A DNA stretch of 22,560 bases from positions 1 to 22,560 of the forward strand of contig NZ_DATBTY010000063.1 in assembly GCF_036516575.1 (NCBI RefSeq), given 5' to 3'. The stretch is from Cerasibacillus sp036516575. Its GTDB lineage: Bacteria > Bacillota > Bacilli > Bacillales > Amphibacillaceae. Shown here piece by piece: positions 13,447-20,348 of this stretch (position 1 is the stretch's first letter; every line of letters begins with the position of its first letter). The position numbers and the translations under genes are program-made. A model generated the notes under the pieces. The model was not told where the DNA came from. It saw only the letters and a list, made by a program, of their open reading frames with translations, and did not search any database.

Positions 13447-13468
13447 ACATGTTACCATGTAATATAAT
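13447..13468 (+). promoter_or_regulatory. Candidate XRE promoter with overlapping dyad
   Basis: A perfect -10 TATAAT (13463-13468) is preceded in its spacer by ACATG-TTAC-CATGT (13447-13460). The -35 region is weak. The dyad is a candidate operator for the XRE repressor encoded just downstream; this is inference. Confidence 0.4.
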
Positions 13469-13507
13469 GTCCATTACCGAATAATACATATCAGAGTGTG
13501 ATATAAA

Positions 13508-13924
13508 ATGACAGTAGAGCAAATAGCACATAATATCAAATTATTAAGAGAGCAACAAAATTGGTCTCAACAAACATTAGCAGATAAAATGCATGTCTCA
13601 AGATCAACCATTACTAAATGGGAAACAAATGTCGGAACACCTGATATTCGTTCATTAGTGAAATTAAGTCATATATTTGGCATTACACTCGATCATCTCG
13701 TCGGTACAGACACATTTCATAATCAATTACTTAAAGAATTTAAACGTGTATACGGATCAAATACCCAGTCCTTTGATGATGAGGTTGCGGAACTGATTGG
13801 GTACATCATGACACACCCTGAATTTAAAGAACAAATTATTCGTTTAAAAAAATTACCTATCCAAAAACAAATTTCGATTCATCGGCTTATCGCTGATCTA
13901 ATCGATGAATTAGAGCATGTATAA
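13508..13924 (+). CDS. XRE family transcriptional regulator
   Basis: This 138-residue DNA-binding protein has an N-terminal Cro/C1-type helix-turn-helix (about 8-65). IKLLREQQNWSQ, TLADKMHVSRSTITKWE (recognition helix around SRSTITKWE) and the trailing DIRSLVKLSHIFGITLDHLVG are all canonical. The C-terminal 70 residues are helical, without a recognised ligand domain, and may dimerise. The ribosome-binding site is poor (only GAG..GTG upstream), so translation may be weak; no better start is visible. It is divergent from the small gene at 13367-13089 and lies directly upstream of the ykkCD-like pair, from which a terminator separates it. It could regulate either neighbour. It does not look phage-borne. 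Confidence 0.85.
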   Translation: MTVEQIAHNIKLLREQQNWSQQTLADKMHVSRSTITKWETNVGTPDIRSLVKLSHIFGITLDHLVGTDTFHNQLLKEFKRVYGSNTQSFDDEVAELIGYIMTHPEFKEQIIRLKKLPIQKQISIHRLIADLIDELEHV

Positions 13925-13926
13925 AT

Positions 13927-13948
13927 CAGACAGATGTCTGGTTTTTTT
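13927..13948 (+). terminator. Intrinsic terminator after XRE gene
   Basis: CAGACA-GA-TGTCTG followed by G and T7, starting 3 bp after the stop. The formal loop is only 2 nt, so the real hairpin opens to four pairs with a larger loop. Confidence 0.75.
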
Positions 13949-14030
13949 ATTTTAGATACGTTAATCACATTCGATTTAGATTCATATATTCGACCATTAA
14001 AAATACAAGTAATCCTATAATTAGAGCGAT

Positions 14031-14050
14031 TATCGTGTTAATTTACGATA
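14031..14050. promoter_or_regulatory. Inverted repeat upstream of ykkCD-like pair
   Basis: TATCGT-N8-ACGATA lies 8 bp before a candidate -10 TACAAT (14058-14063), covering the place where a -35 would be. The -35 hexamers available are poor, so the repeat may bind an activator or repressor. Confidence 0.45.
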
Positions 14051-14100
14051 TTTAAGATACAATAAAAGTCCATAGTTTATCTCCTAGAGGTGGTTATAAG

Positions 14101-14448
14101 ATGGGTTGGATATATGTTTTGTTTGCTGCCATTATTGAAGTCGTCTGGGTGCTCGGACTAAGATTCTCAGAAAATCTCCTTCATTGGAGTGGAACAATAG
14201 TTGCGATTATTTTGAGCTTCTACTTTATTATTAAAGCCTGTGAAGATCTCCCATCGGGTACGGTCTATGCTGTGTTTACTGGATCAGGAGCAGCAGCTAT
14301 TGTTTGTATAGATATCATATTTTTCGATGCTTCATTTTCGTTTTATCAGTTGTTCTTTATTGCGCTCATTATTGTTGGTGTCATCGGAATCAAGTTAACT
14401 ACCGATGAAAAAGATACGAAACGAAAACGTATAACAGGAGCTGAATAA
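14101..14448 (+). CDS. ykkC: Small multidrug resistance subunit, YkkC-like
   Basis: This 115-residue SMR protein has four membrane helices. It follows B. subtilis YkkC closely in helices 1-3: EVVWVLGLRFSENLLHWSGT (with the essential membrane Glu at position 13), then LPSGTVYAVFTG. In helix 4 it departs from the usual GLGTAG..E pattern, reading GSGAAAIVCIDIIFFD, which may alter pairing or specificity. YkkC and YkkD form a heterodimeric proton-coupled exporter for guanidinium or small organic cations. AGAGGTGG lies upstream of the ATG. The stop is 3 nt before the partner gene, so translation is coupled. The guanidine-I riboswitch that precedes ykkCD in B. subtilis is not present. Confidence 0.88.
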   Translation: MGWIYVLFAAIIEVVWVLGLRFSENLLHWSGTIVAIILSFYFIIKACEDLPSGTVYAVFTGSGAAAIVCIDIIFFDASFSFYQLFFIALIIVGVIGIKLTTDEKDTKRKRITGAE

Positions 14449-14451
14449 GGA

Positions 14452-14766
14452 ATGTATTGGATATATTTAGTCATAGCAAGTTTTGGCGAGATATTTGGGG
14501 TAGCATGTATTAATCTCTACTTACAAAAGAAGACATGGCTCCGCCTTCTCCTTATCGTTGTGACGTTTAGTTTTGGTTTTGTATTTTTACGTTTAGCCAT
14601 GAATGGCATTCCGCTTGGAACAGCATATGCTGTCTGGACAGGGGTAGGCGCGGCAGGTGCTGTATTAATGGGTATCCTATTTTTTCGTGAATCAGCTGAT
14701 TGGAAGCGGATTATCTTCTTATTCTTTATTATTACGGGAGCTGTTGGATTGAAAATCTTAGAATAA
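14452..14766 (+). CDS. ykkD: Small multidrug resistance subunit, YkkD-like
   Basis: This 104-residue partner SMR protein has four helices with no tail. The membrane glutamate is E13 (in ASFGEIFGVA), and the canonical SMR loop reads IPLGTAYAVWTGVG with a following GILFFRE and AVGLKIL end, all close to B. subtilis YkkD. It starts 3 nt after the ykkC-like stop, with GGAG inside the end of the upstream gene serving as Shine-Dalgarno. It should insert with opposite topology to its partner, giving the antiparallel pair. It is followed at 14808 by a strong terminator. Other heterodimeric SMR pairs (YvdRS, EbrAB) are alternatives but fit the sequence less well. Confidence 0.88.
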   Translation: MYWIYLVIASFGEIFGVACINLYLQKKTWLRLLLIVVTFSFGFVFLRLAMNGIPLGTAYAVWTGVGAAGAVLMGILFFRESADWKRIIFLFFIITGAVGLKILE

Positions 14767-14807
14767 AGGATATTATAATAAACACAAATACATACAGTAC
14801 TTAACGT

Positions 14808-14831
14808 GAGGCTGACAACAGCCTCTTTTTT
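14808..14831 (+). terminator. Intrinsic terminator after ykkCD-like operon
   Basis: GAGGCTG-ACAA-CAGCCTC followed by T6. Confidence 0.95.
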
Positions 14832-14839
14832 ATTTTCTG

Positions 14840-14868
14840 TTGCATTTTTTGTATGACTGTTATATTAT
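14840..14868 (+). promoter_or_regulatory. Promoter of GntR-ABC operon 1
   Basis: -35 TTGCAT (14840-14845) and -10 TATTAT (14863-14868) with exactly 17-bp spacing, 40 bp before the GntR start codon. The -10 is buried in the palindrome at 14857-14879. Confidence 0.7.
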
Positions 14869-14879
14869 GTGTATAACAG
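14857..14879. promoter_or_regulatory. Operator palindrome of GntR-ABC operon 1
   Basis: CTGTTATA-N7-TATAACAG has perfect 8-bp arms and covers the -10 and start site. Position and symmetry fit autorepression by the dimeric GntR/YtrA-type protein encoded 30 bp downstream. Confidence 0.65.
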
Positions 14880-14908
14880 ATATAACGAAGCTGAAAAGGA
14901 TGACTTAA

Positions 14909-15307
14909 ATGTTGATTCAACTCGATATGGAGTCAAAAGATCCACTGTATACACAACTAAGAAATCAAATTGTCGAAGGTATTGCTTCAAACAGGTTGAA
15001 ACCTGGTGATGCTTTACCATCCGTTCGTTCTTTAGCTCAAGACATCGGAATCAATTTGCATACAGTTAATAAAGCATACAAACAATTAGAGCATGAAGGT
15101 TTTCTTGTTATTCAAAGACAAAAAGGAGCACTGATTCATCCAGACGGTGTGCCACAAGCGGATGATTTTTACTGGATGGAGCTTTCGAAAGCTCTAAGGC
15201 CAATGATTGCTGAAGCAAAATGTCGCGGAATTGACGAACATCAATTAACAACGTTATGTCAAGAAATATATCAATCATTTAATAAGAAAGGGGATTCATC
15301 GTCATGA
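14909..15307 (+). CDS. GntR family regulator, YtrA subfamily (operon 1)
   Basis: This 132-residue repressor has a winged helix at the N-terminus (about 10-75): DPLYTQLRNQIVEGI, LKPGDALPSVRSLA, then GINLHTVNKAYKQLEHEGFL (recognition helix) and the wing IQRQKG. The short C-terminal part of about 50 residues, with no ligand-binding domain, is typical of YtrA-type regulators that control ABC transporter operons, often cell-envelope-stress related. AAAAGGA lies about 9 nt before the ATG. The stop overlaps the next start by 4 nt (ATGA), so translation is coupled. A perfect palindrome over its own promoter suggests autoregulation of the whole five-gene operon. Confidence 0.9.
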   Translation: MLIQLDMESKDPLYTQLRNQIVEGIASNRLKPGDALPSVRSLAQDIGINLHTVNKAYKQLEHEGFLVIQRQKGALIHPDGVPQADDFYWMELSKALRPMIAEAKCRGIDEHQLTTLCQEIYQSFNKKGDSSS

Positions 15308-16419
15308 AATTAACGCTTAGCATGACATTATTTTTAACCATGATACCAATTTTTATTGCTATTATTTGTATTCCTTTTTGGACTCGAAAAACCGTAAGTT
15401 TCGGAGTAACGATTCCAAGAAATGCATATGATCATCCTGACATTCGACAAATGAGAAGGAATTATGCATTGATTTCTAGTATCTTTGCATTATTTGTAGC
15501 AATAGCTTTCCTCGTAGCCTCCTTTGTTGGAGATGAATTAACAGCTGGAATTCTTTATCCAATGCTCATCATTCTCTATATCGTTGGAAGTGCTTTTATA
15601 TACCTACCTTTTTATCAAAAAATGCGTGAACTTAAGGAAGCACGTCCTGAGTGGCAAACAAAATCAAATATTGTAACGATTGACACGTCATTTCGAAACC
15701 AGAAACTAATCTATTCAAATAAATGGTTCATTCCATCTTTTATCATTTCTTTTATTACAATCGTTGTCACTTTGATTGGTTATGACTACCTTCCTAACGA
15801 TATACCAACTCGTTACCACTTTAATGGTGATGTATTAGCAACCGTACCAAAGTCATATCGTTCAGCACTGTTTTTACCAATTTTGCAGATCTATATGACA
15901 CTATTGTTTCTATTCTTGAATACCGTTATTAAAAATGCAAAGCAACAAATAGACAGTGCAGAACCAGAAGAGTCTTTACAACGAAACATCATTTTTAGAA
16001 GAAGATGGTCATTGTTTACGATTGTGATTGGAACAGGACTGATTGTTCTATTTACCCTCTTACAATTTGCTTTAATTGTTCCTATTAATCAACAATTTGT
16101 TGCTATGATGCTTATTATTTTTGTTGCGATAGTCATCATTTGGGCCCTCGTTCTTTCCTTCACGACTGGGCAAGGTGGAAGCCGATTAAAAAATGGAAAT
16201 ACAGGAAAAGTAACACTTGAAGATGGTGATGTTATTAACCGAGATGATGATAACTACTGGAAATTTGGTGTCTTTTATTTTAATCGAAAAGACCCTAGTA
16301 TTTTTATTGAAAAAAGGTTTGGTATTGGTTGGACGAATAATTGGGGGCATCCCTTCTCATGGGGAATCGTTATTGTTATTATTTTACTGCCGATTATCTT
16401 AATTTTGGTTATTAAATAA
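15304..16419 (+). CDS. DUF1648/DUF5808 integral membrane protein
   Basis: This 371-residue membrane protein has about eight hydrophobic helices. The DUF1648 signature lies around NDIPTRYHFNGDV (165-177), preceded and followed by helix pairs. The DUF5808 segment lies near the C-terminus, with NRDDDNYWKFGVFYFNRKDP and EKRFGIGWTNN as its landmarks, before a final helix. Proteins of this architecture commonly sit beside GntR regulators and ABC transporters in Bacillales; the biochemical role is unknown. The start overlaps the regulator's stop as ATGA, with AAAGGGG 10 nt upstream. It is probably an accessory or sensing component of the transporter encoded downstream; this rests on context alone. 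Confidence 0.85.
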   Translation: MKLTLSMTLFLTMIPIFIAIICIPFWTRKTVSFGVTIPRNAYDHPDIRQMRRNYALISSIFALFVAIAFLVASFVGDELTAGILYPMLIILYIVGSAFIYLPFYQKMRELKEARPEWQTKSNIVTIDTSFRNQKLIYSNKWFIPSFIISFITIVVTLIGYDYLPNDIPTRYHFNGDVLATVPKSYRSALFLPILQIYMTLLFLFLNTVIKNAKQQIDSAEPEESLQRNIIFRRRWSLFTIVIGTGLIVLFTLLQFALIVPINQQFVAMMLIIFVAIVIIWALVLSFTTGQGGSRLKNGNTGKVTLEDGDVINRDDDNYWKFGVFYFNRKDPSIFIEKRFGIGWTNNWGHPFSWGIVIVIILLPIILILVIK

Positions 16420-16444
16420 AAATATATTATTAGGGGGTAACAAG

Positions 16445-16648
16445 ATGTTAGATGTCTTAAATCAAATTAATTGGGGTATTATTGCACCGCTCATTGTGAT
16501 TCAGCTTATCTTAATGGTCATTGCGCTTGTTGATTGGTCCAAAAGAGAGGTGACAAATGGTCCAAAATGGCTATGGTTACTTATCATTATTTTCGTAACG
16601 ACACTCGGTCCTATTCTCTACTTTATCTTTGGAAGGCGTGATGACTAA
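16445..16648 (+). CDS. YxlE-like small membrane protein (PLDc_N domain)
   Basis: This 67-residue protein has two hydrophobic helices: APLIVIQLILMVIALVDW (about 14-31) and WLWLLIIIFVTTLGPILYFIFG (about 42-63), ending in the GRRDD tail. It matches the PLDc_N-type fold of B. subtilis YxlE, an anti-sigma-Y-operon component of similar size. GGGGG lies 8 nt before the ATG. The stop is directly followed by the ATPase ATG. Position between the DUF1648 protein and a YxlF-like ATPase strengthens the assignment. No sigma-Y or YxlC/YxlD homologue is seen here, so a role in sigma control is unlikely in this operon. Confidence 0.82.
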   Translation: MLDVLNQINWGIIAPLIVIQLILMVIALVDWSKREVTNGPKWLWLLIIIFVTTLGPILYFIFGRRDD

Positions 16649-17557
16649 ATGACATTATTAACTGTTAGTGATTTAACAAAAACATACGGTGAGCACACCG
16701 CTGTTAATAACATTCACTTTGAATTAACAAAAGGCAAATGTATCGCGCTTCTTGGTCCAAATGGAGCAGGAAAAACAACGATTTTAAGAATGCTTGCTGG
16801 TTTATTAGCTCCGAGCACAGGGTCGATTACTTTTTCTGGTTATAAACCGAATCAAGATATTCGAAAAGAAATCGGCTATCTGCCCCAATATCCTACTTTT
16901 CATTCATGGATGACGGGACGAGAATTTTTAATTTATAGTGGGCAACTTCATTCTCTTTCAAAAAAGGAATCACAGGAAAAAGCCGACCTTTTACTAAAGA
17001 AAACGGGCATATATGAAGCGCGTCATAAACGGATTCATACGTATTCGGGTGGTATGAAACAACGGCTAGGCATTGCTCAAGCGATTATTCATCAGCCAAA
17101 ACTTCTTATGCTTGACGAACCAGTATCTTCATTAGACCCGATTGGACGCCGCGATGTATTAACCTTAATGGAAGAGCTGAAGGAGAACATGACGATTTTA
17201 TTTTCTACGCATATTTTATCGGATGCCGATGAAATTAGCGATGAATTACTTTTATTAAAAAATGGCCATTTACTTGAATCTGGTTCAATTAATGAATTAC
17301 GCAAAAAGTATCAAACCGCCATGATTGAACTACAGTTTACTGGAGATATTGCCATGTATGAACAGAAATTATTAGAACTACCTTCTGTTACAAATGTCAT
17401 CAATAAACGGGATGTACTTCATGTTTCTGTCACAGATGTTGATCAAGCACGTGATGAAGTCATACAGAAAGCCGCTCTTGAATTATGGCCGATTACACAA
17501 TTGACTATGAATCATTCGACGTTGGAAGATTTGTTTATGAGGGTGGTGACAAAATGA
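16649..17557 (+). CDS. ABC transporter ATPase (YxlF-like)
   Basis: This 302-residue nucleotide-binding protein shows Walker A GPNGAGKT (36-43), Q-loop Q80, signature YSGGM (132-136, a common variant of LSGGQ), Walker B LLMLDE (152-157) and switch H188. A C-terminal extension of about 90 residues (from 215) is typical of the NatA/CcmA-type drug and peptide exporters. It should power the permease encoded next as part of a cytoplasmic-membrane exporter, whose cargo is unknown. It starts immediately after the YxlE-like stop (TAA-ATG) and overlaps the permease start by 4 nt, so stoichiometric expression is expected. Confidence 0.93.
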   Translation: MTLLTVSDLTKTYGEHTAVNNIHFELTKGKCIALLGPNGAGKTTILRMLAGLLAPSTGSITFSGYKPNQDIRKEIGYLPQYPTFHSWMTGREFLIYSGQLHSLSKKESQEKADLLLKKTGIYEARHKRIHTYSGGMKQRLGIAQAIIHQPKLLMLDEPVSSLDPIGRRDVLTLMEELKENMTILFSTHILSDADEISDELLLLKNGHLLESGSINELRKKYQTAMIELQFTGDIAMYEQKLLELPSVTNVINKRDVLHVSVTDVDQARDEVIQKAALELWPITQLTMNHSTLEDLFMRVVTK

Positions 17558-18333
17558 GACAGTGGTATACAATTTTTCAAAAAGAAATGCTTGAGAATTG
17601 GCGGAATTTTAAGTGGGTATGGGTTCCACTCGTCATTTTAGTATTATCAATTATGGACCCGATTACAACTTATTATATGCCCGAGATATTAGATGCAGTC
17701 GGTAATCTTCCAGAGGGGGCTATCTTTGAAATGCCGACACCAAGTCCCGCCGAATCAATCATGATGAGTTTATCACAATTGAGTACATTGGGTGTATTAG
17801 TCATCATCTTAATGTCCATGCAAACGATTTCTGGTGAAATAAGAAGTGGCGTATCTGAAATCATTTTGGTAAAACCAGTGAATTACTCCAATTATGTCAC
17901 TGCTAAATGGGCGAGTTTTGTCCTTATTAGCTTAGCTTCACTTTTTATCGGTCTCATTGGCTCTTGGTACTATACGAATCTCCTATTTGGTGATTTAGCT
18001 TTTATTGATTTGTTAAAAGTGTTTGCCTTTTATGGCTTATGGTTTATGTTTATCATTAGTTTGTCTATCTTTTTTAATACAATGGTTAAAAATCAAGGGC
18101 TCATCCTCTTCTTAACAATCGTGATTGTGATGGTTTTAAATTTATTAACAAGTGTATTAGGGAAATATTTTAACTGGAGTCCTAGTCAGTTATCCCAACA
18201 TATTGGGGAAATGCTGCTAACAAATGAAATCACTTCAGATTTAATGGCGAGTGCAATCATAACGATTGCTGCTACTATATTATTATTAATTATCTCTGTC
18301 ATTGTCTTTAAATCAAGAAAAATCGCAGAATAA
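17554..18333 (+). CDS. ABC-2 type transporter permease (YxlG-like)
   Basis: This 259-residue permease has six membrane helices and the ABC-2 family layout: N-terminal FQKEMLENWRNFKWVWVPL, a coupling region SGEIRSGVSEIILVKPVN after helix 2, and a final helix (ITIAATILLLIISVIVF). It pairs with the ATPase directly upstream. ATG 17554 overlaps the ATPase stop (ATGA) and has GAGGGTGG upstream; an in-frame upstream start at 17485 would lie wholly inside the ATPase and is rejected. The last codons form one arm of the terminator hairpin that also serves the convergent operon. Confidence 0.92.
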   Translation: MRQWYTIFQKEMLENWRNFKWVWVPLVILVLSIMDPITTYYMPEILDAVGNLPEGAIFEMPTPSPAESIMMSLSQLSTLGVLVIILMSMQTISGEIRSGVSEIILVKPVNYSNYVTAKWASFVLISLASLFIGLIGSWYYTNLLFGDLAFIDLLKVFAFYGLWFMFIISLSIFFNTMVKNQGLILFLTIVIVMVLNLLTSVLGKYFNWSPSQLSQHIGEMLLTNEITSDLMASAIITIAATILLLIISVIVFKSRKIAE

Positions 18334-18352
18334 CCTATAGTTTTCTGCGATT
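18321..18352. terminator. Shared bidirectional terminator of the two GntR-ABC operons
   Basis: AATCGCAGAA-N12-TTCTGCGATT. The left arm contains the last codons of the YxlG-like gene, whose stop is just inside the loop. It is followed by CTTTT on the plus strand and by TTTTTC on the minus strand. Confidence 0.88.
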
Positions 18353-18359
18353 CTTTTAC

Positions 18360-19055
18360 TTATCTTACGAGCGTTAGTTTTCTCACTAGTAACCAAGTGA
18401 GTGTGTAAATGACGATTGTCACACCAATCATTTCTATGAAAAACATCCTGTCAATGATTGATAGTATGCTATTAAAAAGATCAGATAACCAACCAGTTGC
18501 AATACCAACTAGCATGAATAAAACAGTCATCCCCATAACGATTCCTCCACCGACTAAACCATACTTATAAAAGAGGAGGCCGATGATATACATCACGATC
18601 ATAAGCAAGAATATAATAGCGGTATGAATAAGAATCTGATTCAACCATGAATCATCAATTAACCATGATGCTAGATCTAGTAAAACATATGTTTGGATAT
18701 CCAAATATTTAATCGCACTTGTTATGATTCGATGTGTCACAGAAAGTATGAGTGCTTGCGATAATGCTAATCCAAGAAAATAGATGCCCATGCTAAGAAA
18801 GATATTTTTTCTTGTAGCCCCAACCTTAACAGCATATGGGAGTACATCCTTAACAGAATGAAAGCCGATGATAGCGCTATAAATATAGACCATAATTGAA
18901 AAGCTAAAATACATGGAATAGGTTGGATTGACAATCATCATGGATAAGAGTATGGAGACAATTGTTGTACCTAATAAAATACTCCAAAAGACAGTCATAC
19001 TAAATTTTATATTCATCGTATAAAAGTAAAATAGCCCCTTCATTTGTCTTTCCAT
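18360..19055 (-). CDS. Membrane protein of ABC operon 2 (putative permease)
   Basis: This 231-residue protein has about six hydrophobic helices (around 18-38, 47-65, 88-107, 138-162, 168-190 and 203-224), like a small ABC-2-type permease. I do not recognise a named family. It begins MERQMKGLFYFYTMNIKF, ends with a basic LVRKLTLVR tail and has no signal peptide. The start lies 1 nt after the ATPase stop, with GGGGAG 6 nt upstream, so it is translationally coupled and most likely the membrane partner of that ATPase. It should form the channel of a YtrB-type transporter; transport direction and cargo cannot be told. Confidence 0.8.
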   Translation of the reverse strand: MERQMKGLFYFYTMNIKFSMTVFWSILLGTTIVSILLSMMIVNPTYSMYFSFSIMVYIYSAIIGFHSVKDVLPYAVKVGATRKNIFLSMGIYFLGLALSQALILSVTHRIITSAIKYLDIQTYVLLDLASWLIDDSWLNQILIHTAIIFLLMIVMYIIGLLFYKYGLVGGGIVMGMTVLFMLVGIATGWLSDLFNSILSIIDRMFFIEMIGVTIVIYTLTWLLVRKLTLVR

Positions 19056-19056
19056 T

Positions 19057-19914
19057 TTAAGCTCCCCTTTCTCCTTCTGTTAAATAAATCATTAAGTCTT
19101 GAATCGGTACCCCTTCGACATGAAGACCTTGTTGTTTCGCTTCTTCGCTATCACCATAAACATAAGCCGTCATCATCTGTCCTAGTGTTCTTGTCTTAAT
19201 GATCTCTTTATCAGCAATAAAAGTTTTCACTTCTTTGTTATATCCAGAAACGGCACAAGCATGACGGCGCAAATGATCGGTTTCCTCTTTTAAAATCACT
19301 TCTCCATCTTGCATAATTAAAACTTCCTCAAATAATAAGCTCACTTCATCAATAAGATGCGTTGAAAAGATAATTATCCGTTTTTCCTGTTCATATTGCT
19401 CTAATAAAATGTCATAAAATGTTTTCCGTGCTGCGGCATCTAAGCCAATATACGGTTCATCAAAAATCGTAATCGGTGCATTACTTGCTAAACCAACGAT
19501 AATTCCAAGAGCAGATTCCATCCCTTTTGATAAATGTTTAACTTTTGTATTTTGTTTTAAATGGTATAGTTCCCTTAACTCTTCAGCTAGTTCATAATCC
19601 CATTTCGGATAAAAATAAGCATACATTCGTAAGACTTGCCCAACTCTTAATTCTTTCTTAAAGTTGTTCCCTTCTTGAATTAAACAAATAGATTCAGTGA
19701 GTTTACGATTATCAAATGGATTTTCACCGTTTATCTGGATTTCTCCACTTGTTGCTAAAATATGACCAGATAAAATATCCATAAATGTCGTTTTGCCGGC
19801 TCCATTTCTTCCTAATAGGCCATATATTTTAGGACCCTCGAGCGTAAATGTGATATTATTCAATGCTCTTTTACCCTTATACTGTTTCGTTAAGTTTTTT
19901 ACTTCAATTCTCAT
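19057..19914 (-). CDS. ABC transporter ATPase, YtrB-like (operon 2)
   Basis: This 285-residue ATPase has Walker A GRNGAGKT (35-42), Q-loop Q80, Walker B ITIFDE (148-153) and switch H186. The signature is degenerate, LSKGM (128-132) followed by ESALGIIVGLA, instead of LSGGQ; ATPases of GntR/YtrA-linked transporters often diverge here. The C-terminal 80 residues are an extra domain (KEVKTFIADKEIIKTRTLG region). The ATG directly follows the GntR stop (TAG-ATG) and has GGGGAG about 10 nt upstream. Together with the membrane protein downstream and the GntR gene upstream it makes a compact three-gene module, likely induced by cell-envelope stress (inference from YtrA operons). Confidence 0.91.
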   Translation of the reverse strand: MRIEVKNLTKQYKGKRALNNITFTLEGPKIYGLLGRNGAGKTTFMDILSGHILATSGEIQINGENPFDNRKLTESICLIQEGNNFKKELRVGQVLRMYAYFYPKWDYELAEELRELYHLKQNTKVKHLSKGMESALGIIVGLASNAPITIFDEPYIGLDAAARKTFYDILLEQYEQEKRIIIFSTHLIDEVSLLFEEVLIMQDGEVILKEETDHLRRHACAVSGYNKEVKTFIADKEIIKTRTLGQMMTAYVYGDSEEAKQQGLHVEGVPIQDLMIYLTEGERGA

Positions 19915-20280
19915 CTATAAATTCTCCCCTTTCAACATATGGAATAATTCTTCTTCACTGATGTCTAATATTTCTGCCTCATTTTTTAAAGGCAAAATAT
20001 AGTTTTCATAAAAGGTTTTTTTTCTATTAGCAACTAATTTTTGTCTGGCATCTTCTTTAACAAACATACCTACACCTCTTCTTTTAAATAAAATATCCTC
20101 CTGTACGAGCTCATTAATTCCCTTCGCTGCTGTGGCTGGATTAATTTTATAAAACGAGGCAAACTCATTCGTTGAAGGCACTCTGTCCCCTGTCTGTAAC
20201 CTCTTTTCGACGATTGCATCTTCTAATTGTTCCTTTATTTGCAAATAAATCGGTTTACTATCGTCTAAACTATGTTTCAT
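19915..20280 (-). CDS. GntR family regulator, YtrA subfamily (operon 2)
   Basis: This 121-residue repressor has an N-terminal winged helix (about 8-75): KPIYLQIKEQLEDAI, LQTGDRVPSTNEFA, recognition helix INPATAAKGINELVQEDIL and wing FKRRGVGMFV. A short C-terminal tail of about 45 residues is helical. It is the first gene of the minus-strand operon and its stop abuts the ATPase ATG. AAGGTG lies 7 nt before the ATG. A 38-bp palindrome covers its own promoter. The recognition helix differs from that of the operon 1 regulator, yet both operators share a GTTATA half-site, leaving room for cross-talk. Confidence 0.92.
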   Translation of the reverse strand: MKHSLDDSKPIYLQIKEQLEDAIVEKRLQTGDRVPSTNEFASFYKINPATAAKGINELVQEDILFKRRGVGMFVKEDARQKLVANRKKTFYENYILPLKNEAEILDISEEELFHMLKGENL

Positions 20281-20291
20281 TTTATCACCTT

Positions 20292-20329
20292 GTTATATGG
20301 TTCATTACTTATGTAACTAACCATATAAC
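20292..20329. promoter_or_regulatory. 38-bp operator palindrome of GntR-ABC operon 2
   Basis: GTTATATGGTT-N16-AACCATATAAC has perfect 11-bp arms, and the 16-bp centre is itself symmetric (TTAC-TTAT-GTAA). The right-hand arm contains the -10 hexamer of the promoter. It is a strong candidate for autoregulation by the adjacent YtrA-type protein. Confidence 0.75.
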
Positions 20330-20348
20330 TAAATAAGCTGTTTGTCAA
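20320..20348 (-). promoter_or_regulatory. Promoter of GntR-ABC operon 2
   Basis: On the minus strand, a perfect -35 TTGACA (20343-20348) and -10 TATGGT (20320-20325) have exactly 17-bp spacing, 40 bp before the GntR start codon. Confidence 0.75.

Noticed and set aside
13925..14100. Guanidine-I (ykkC) riboswitch
   Set aside because: None of its conserved blocks is visible upstream of the SMR pair.
14101..20280. Mobile element or genomic island carrying the exporters
   Set aside because: No integrase, transposase or flanking direct repeats are seen in the window; base composition appears similar to the neighbours by eye.
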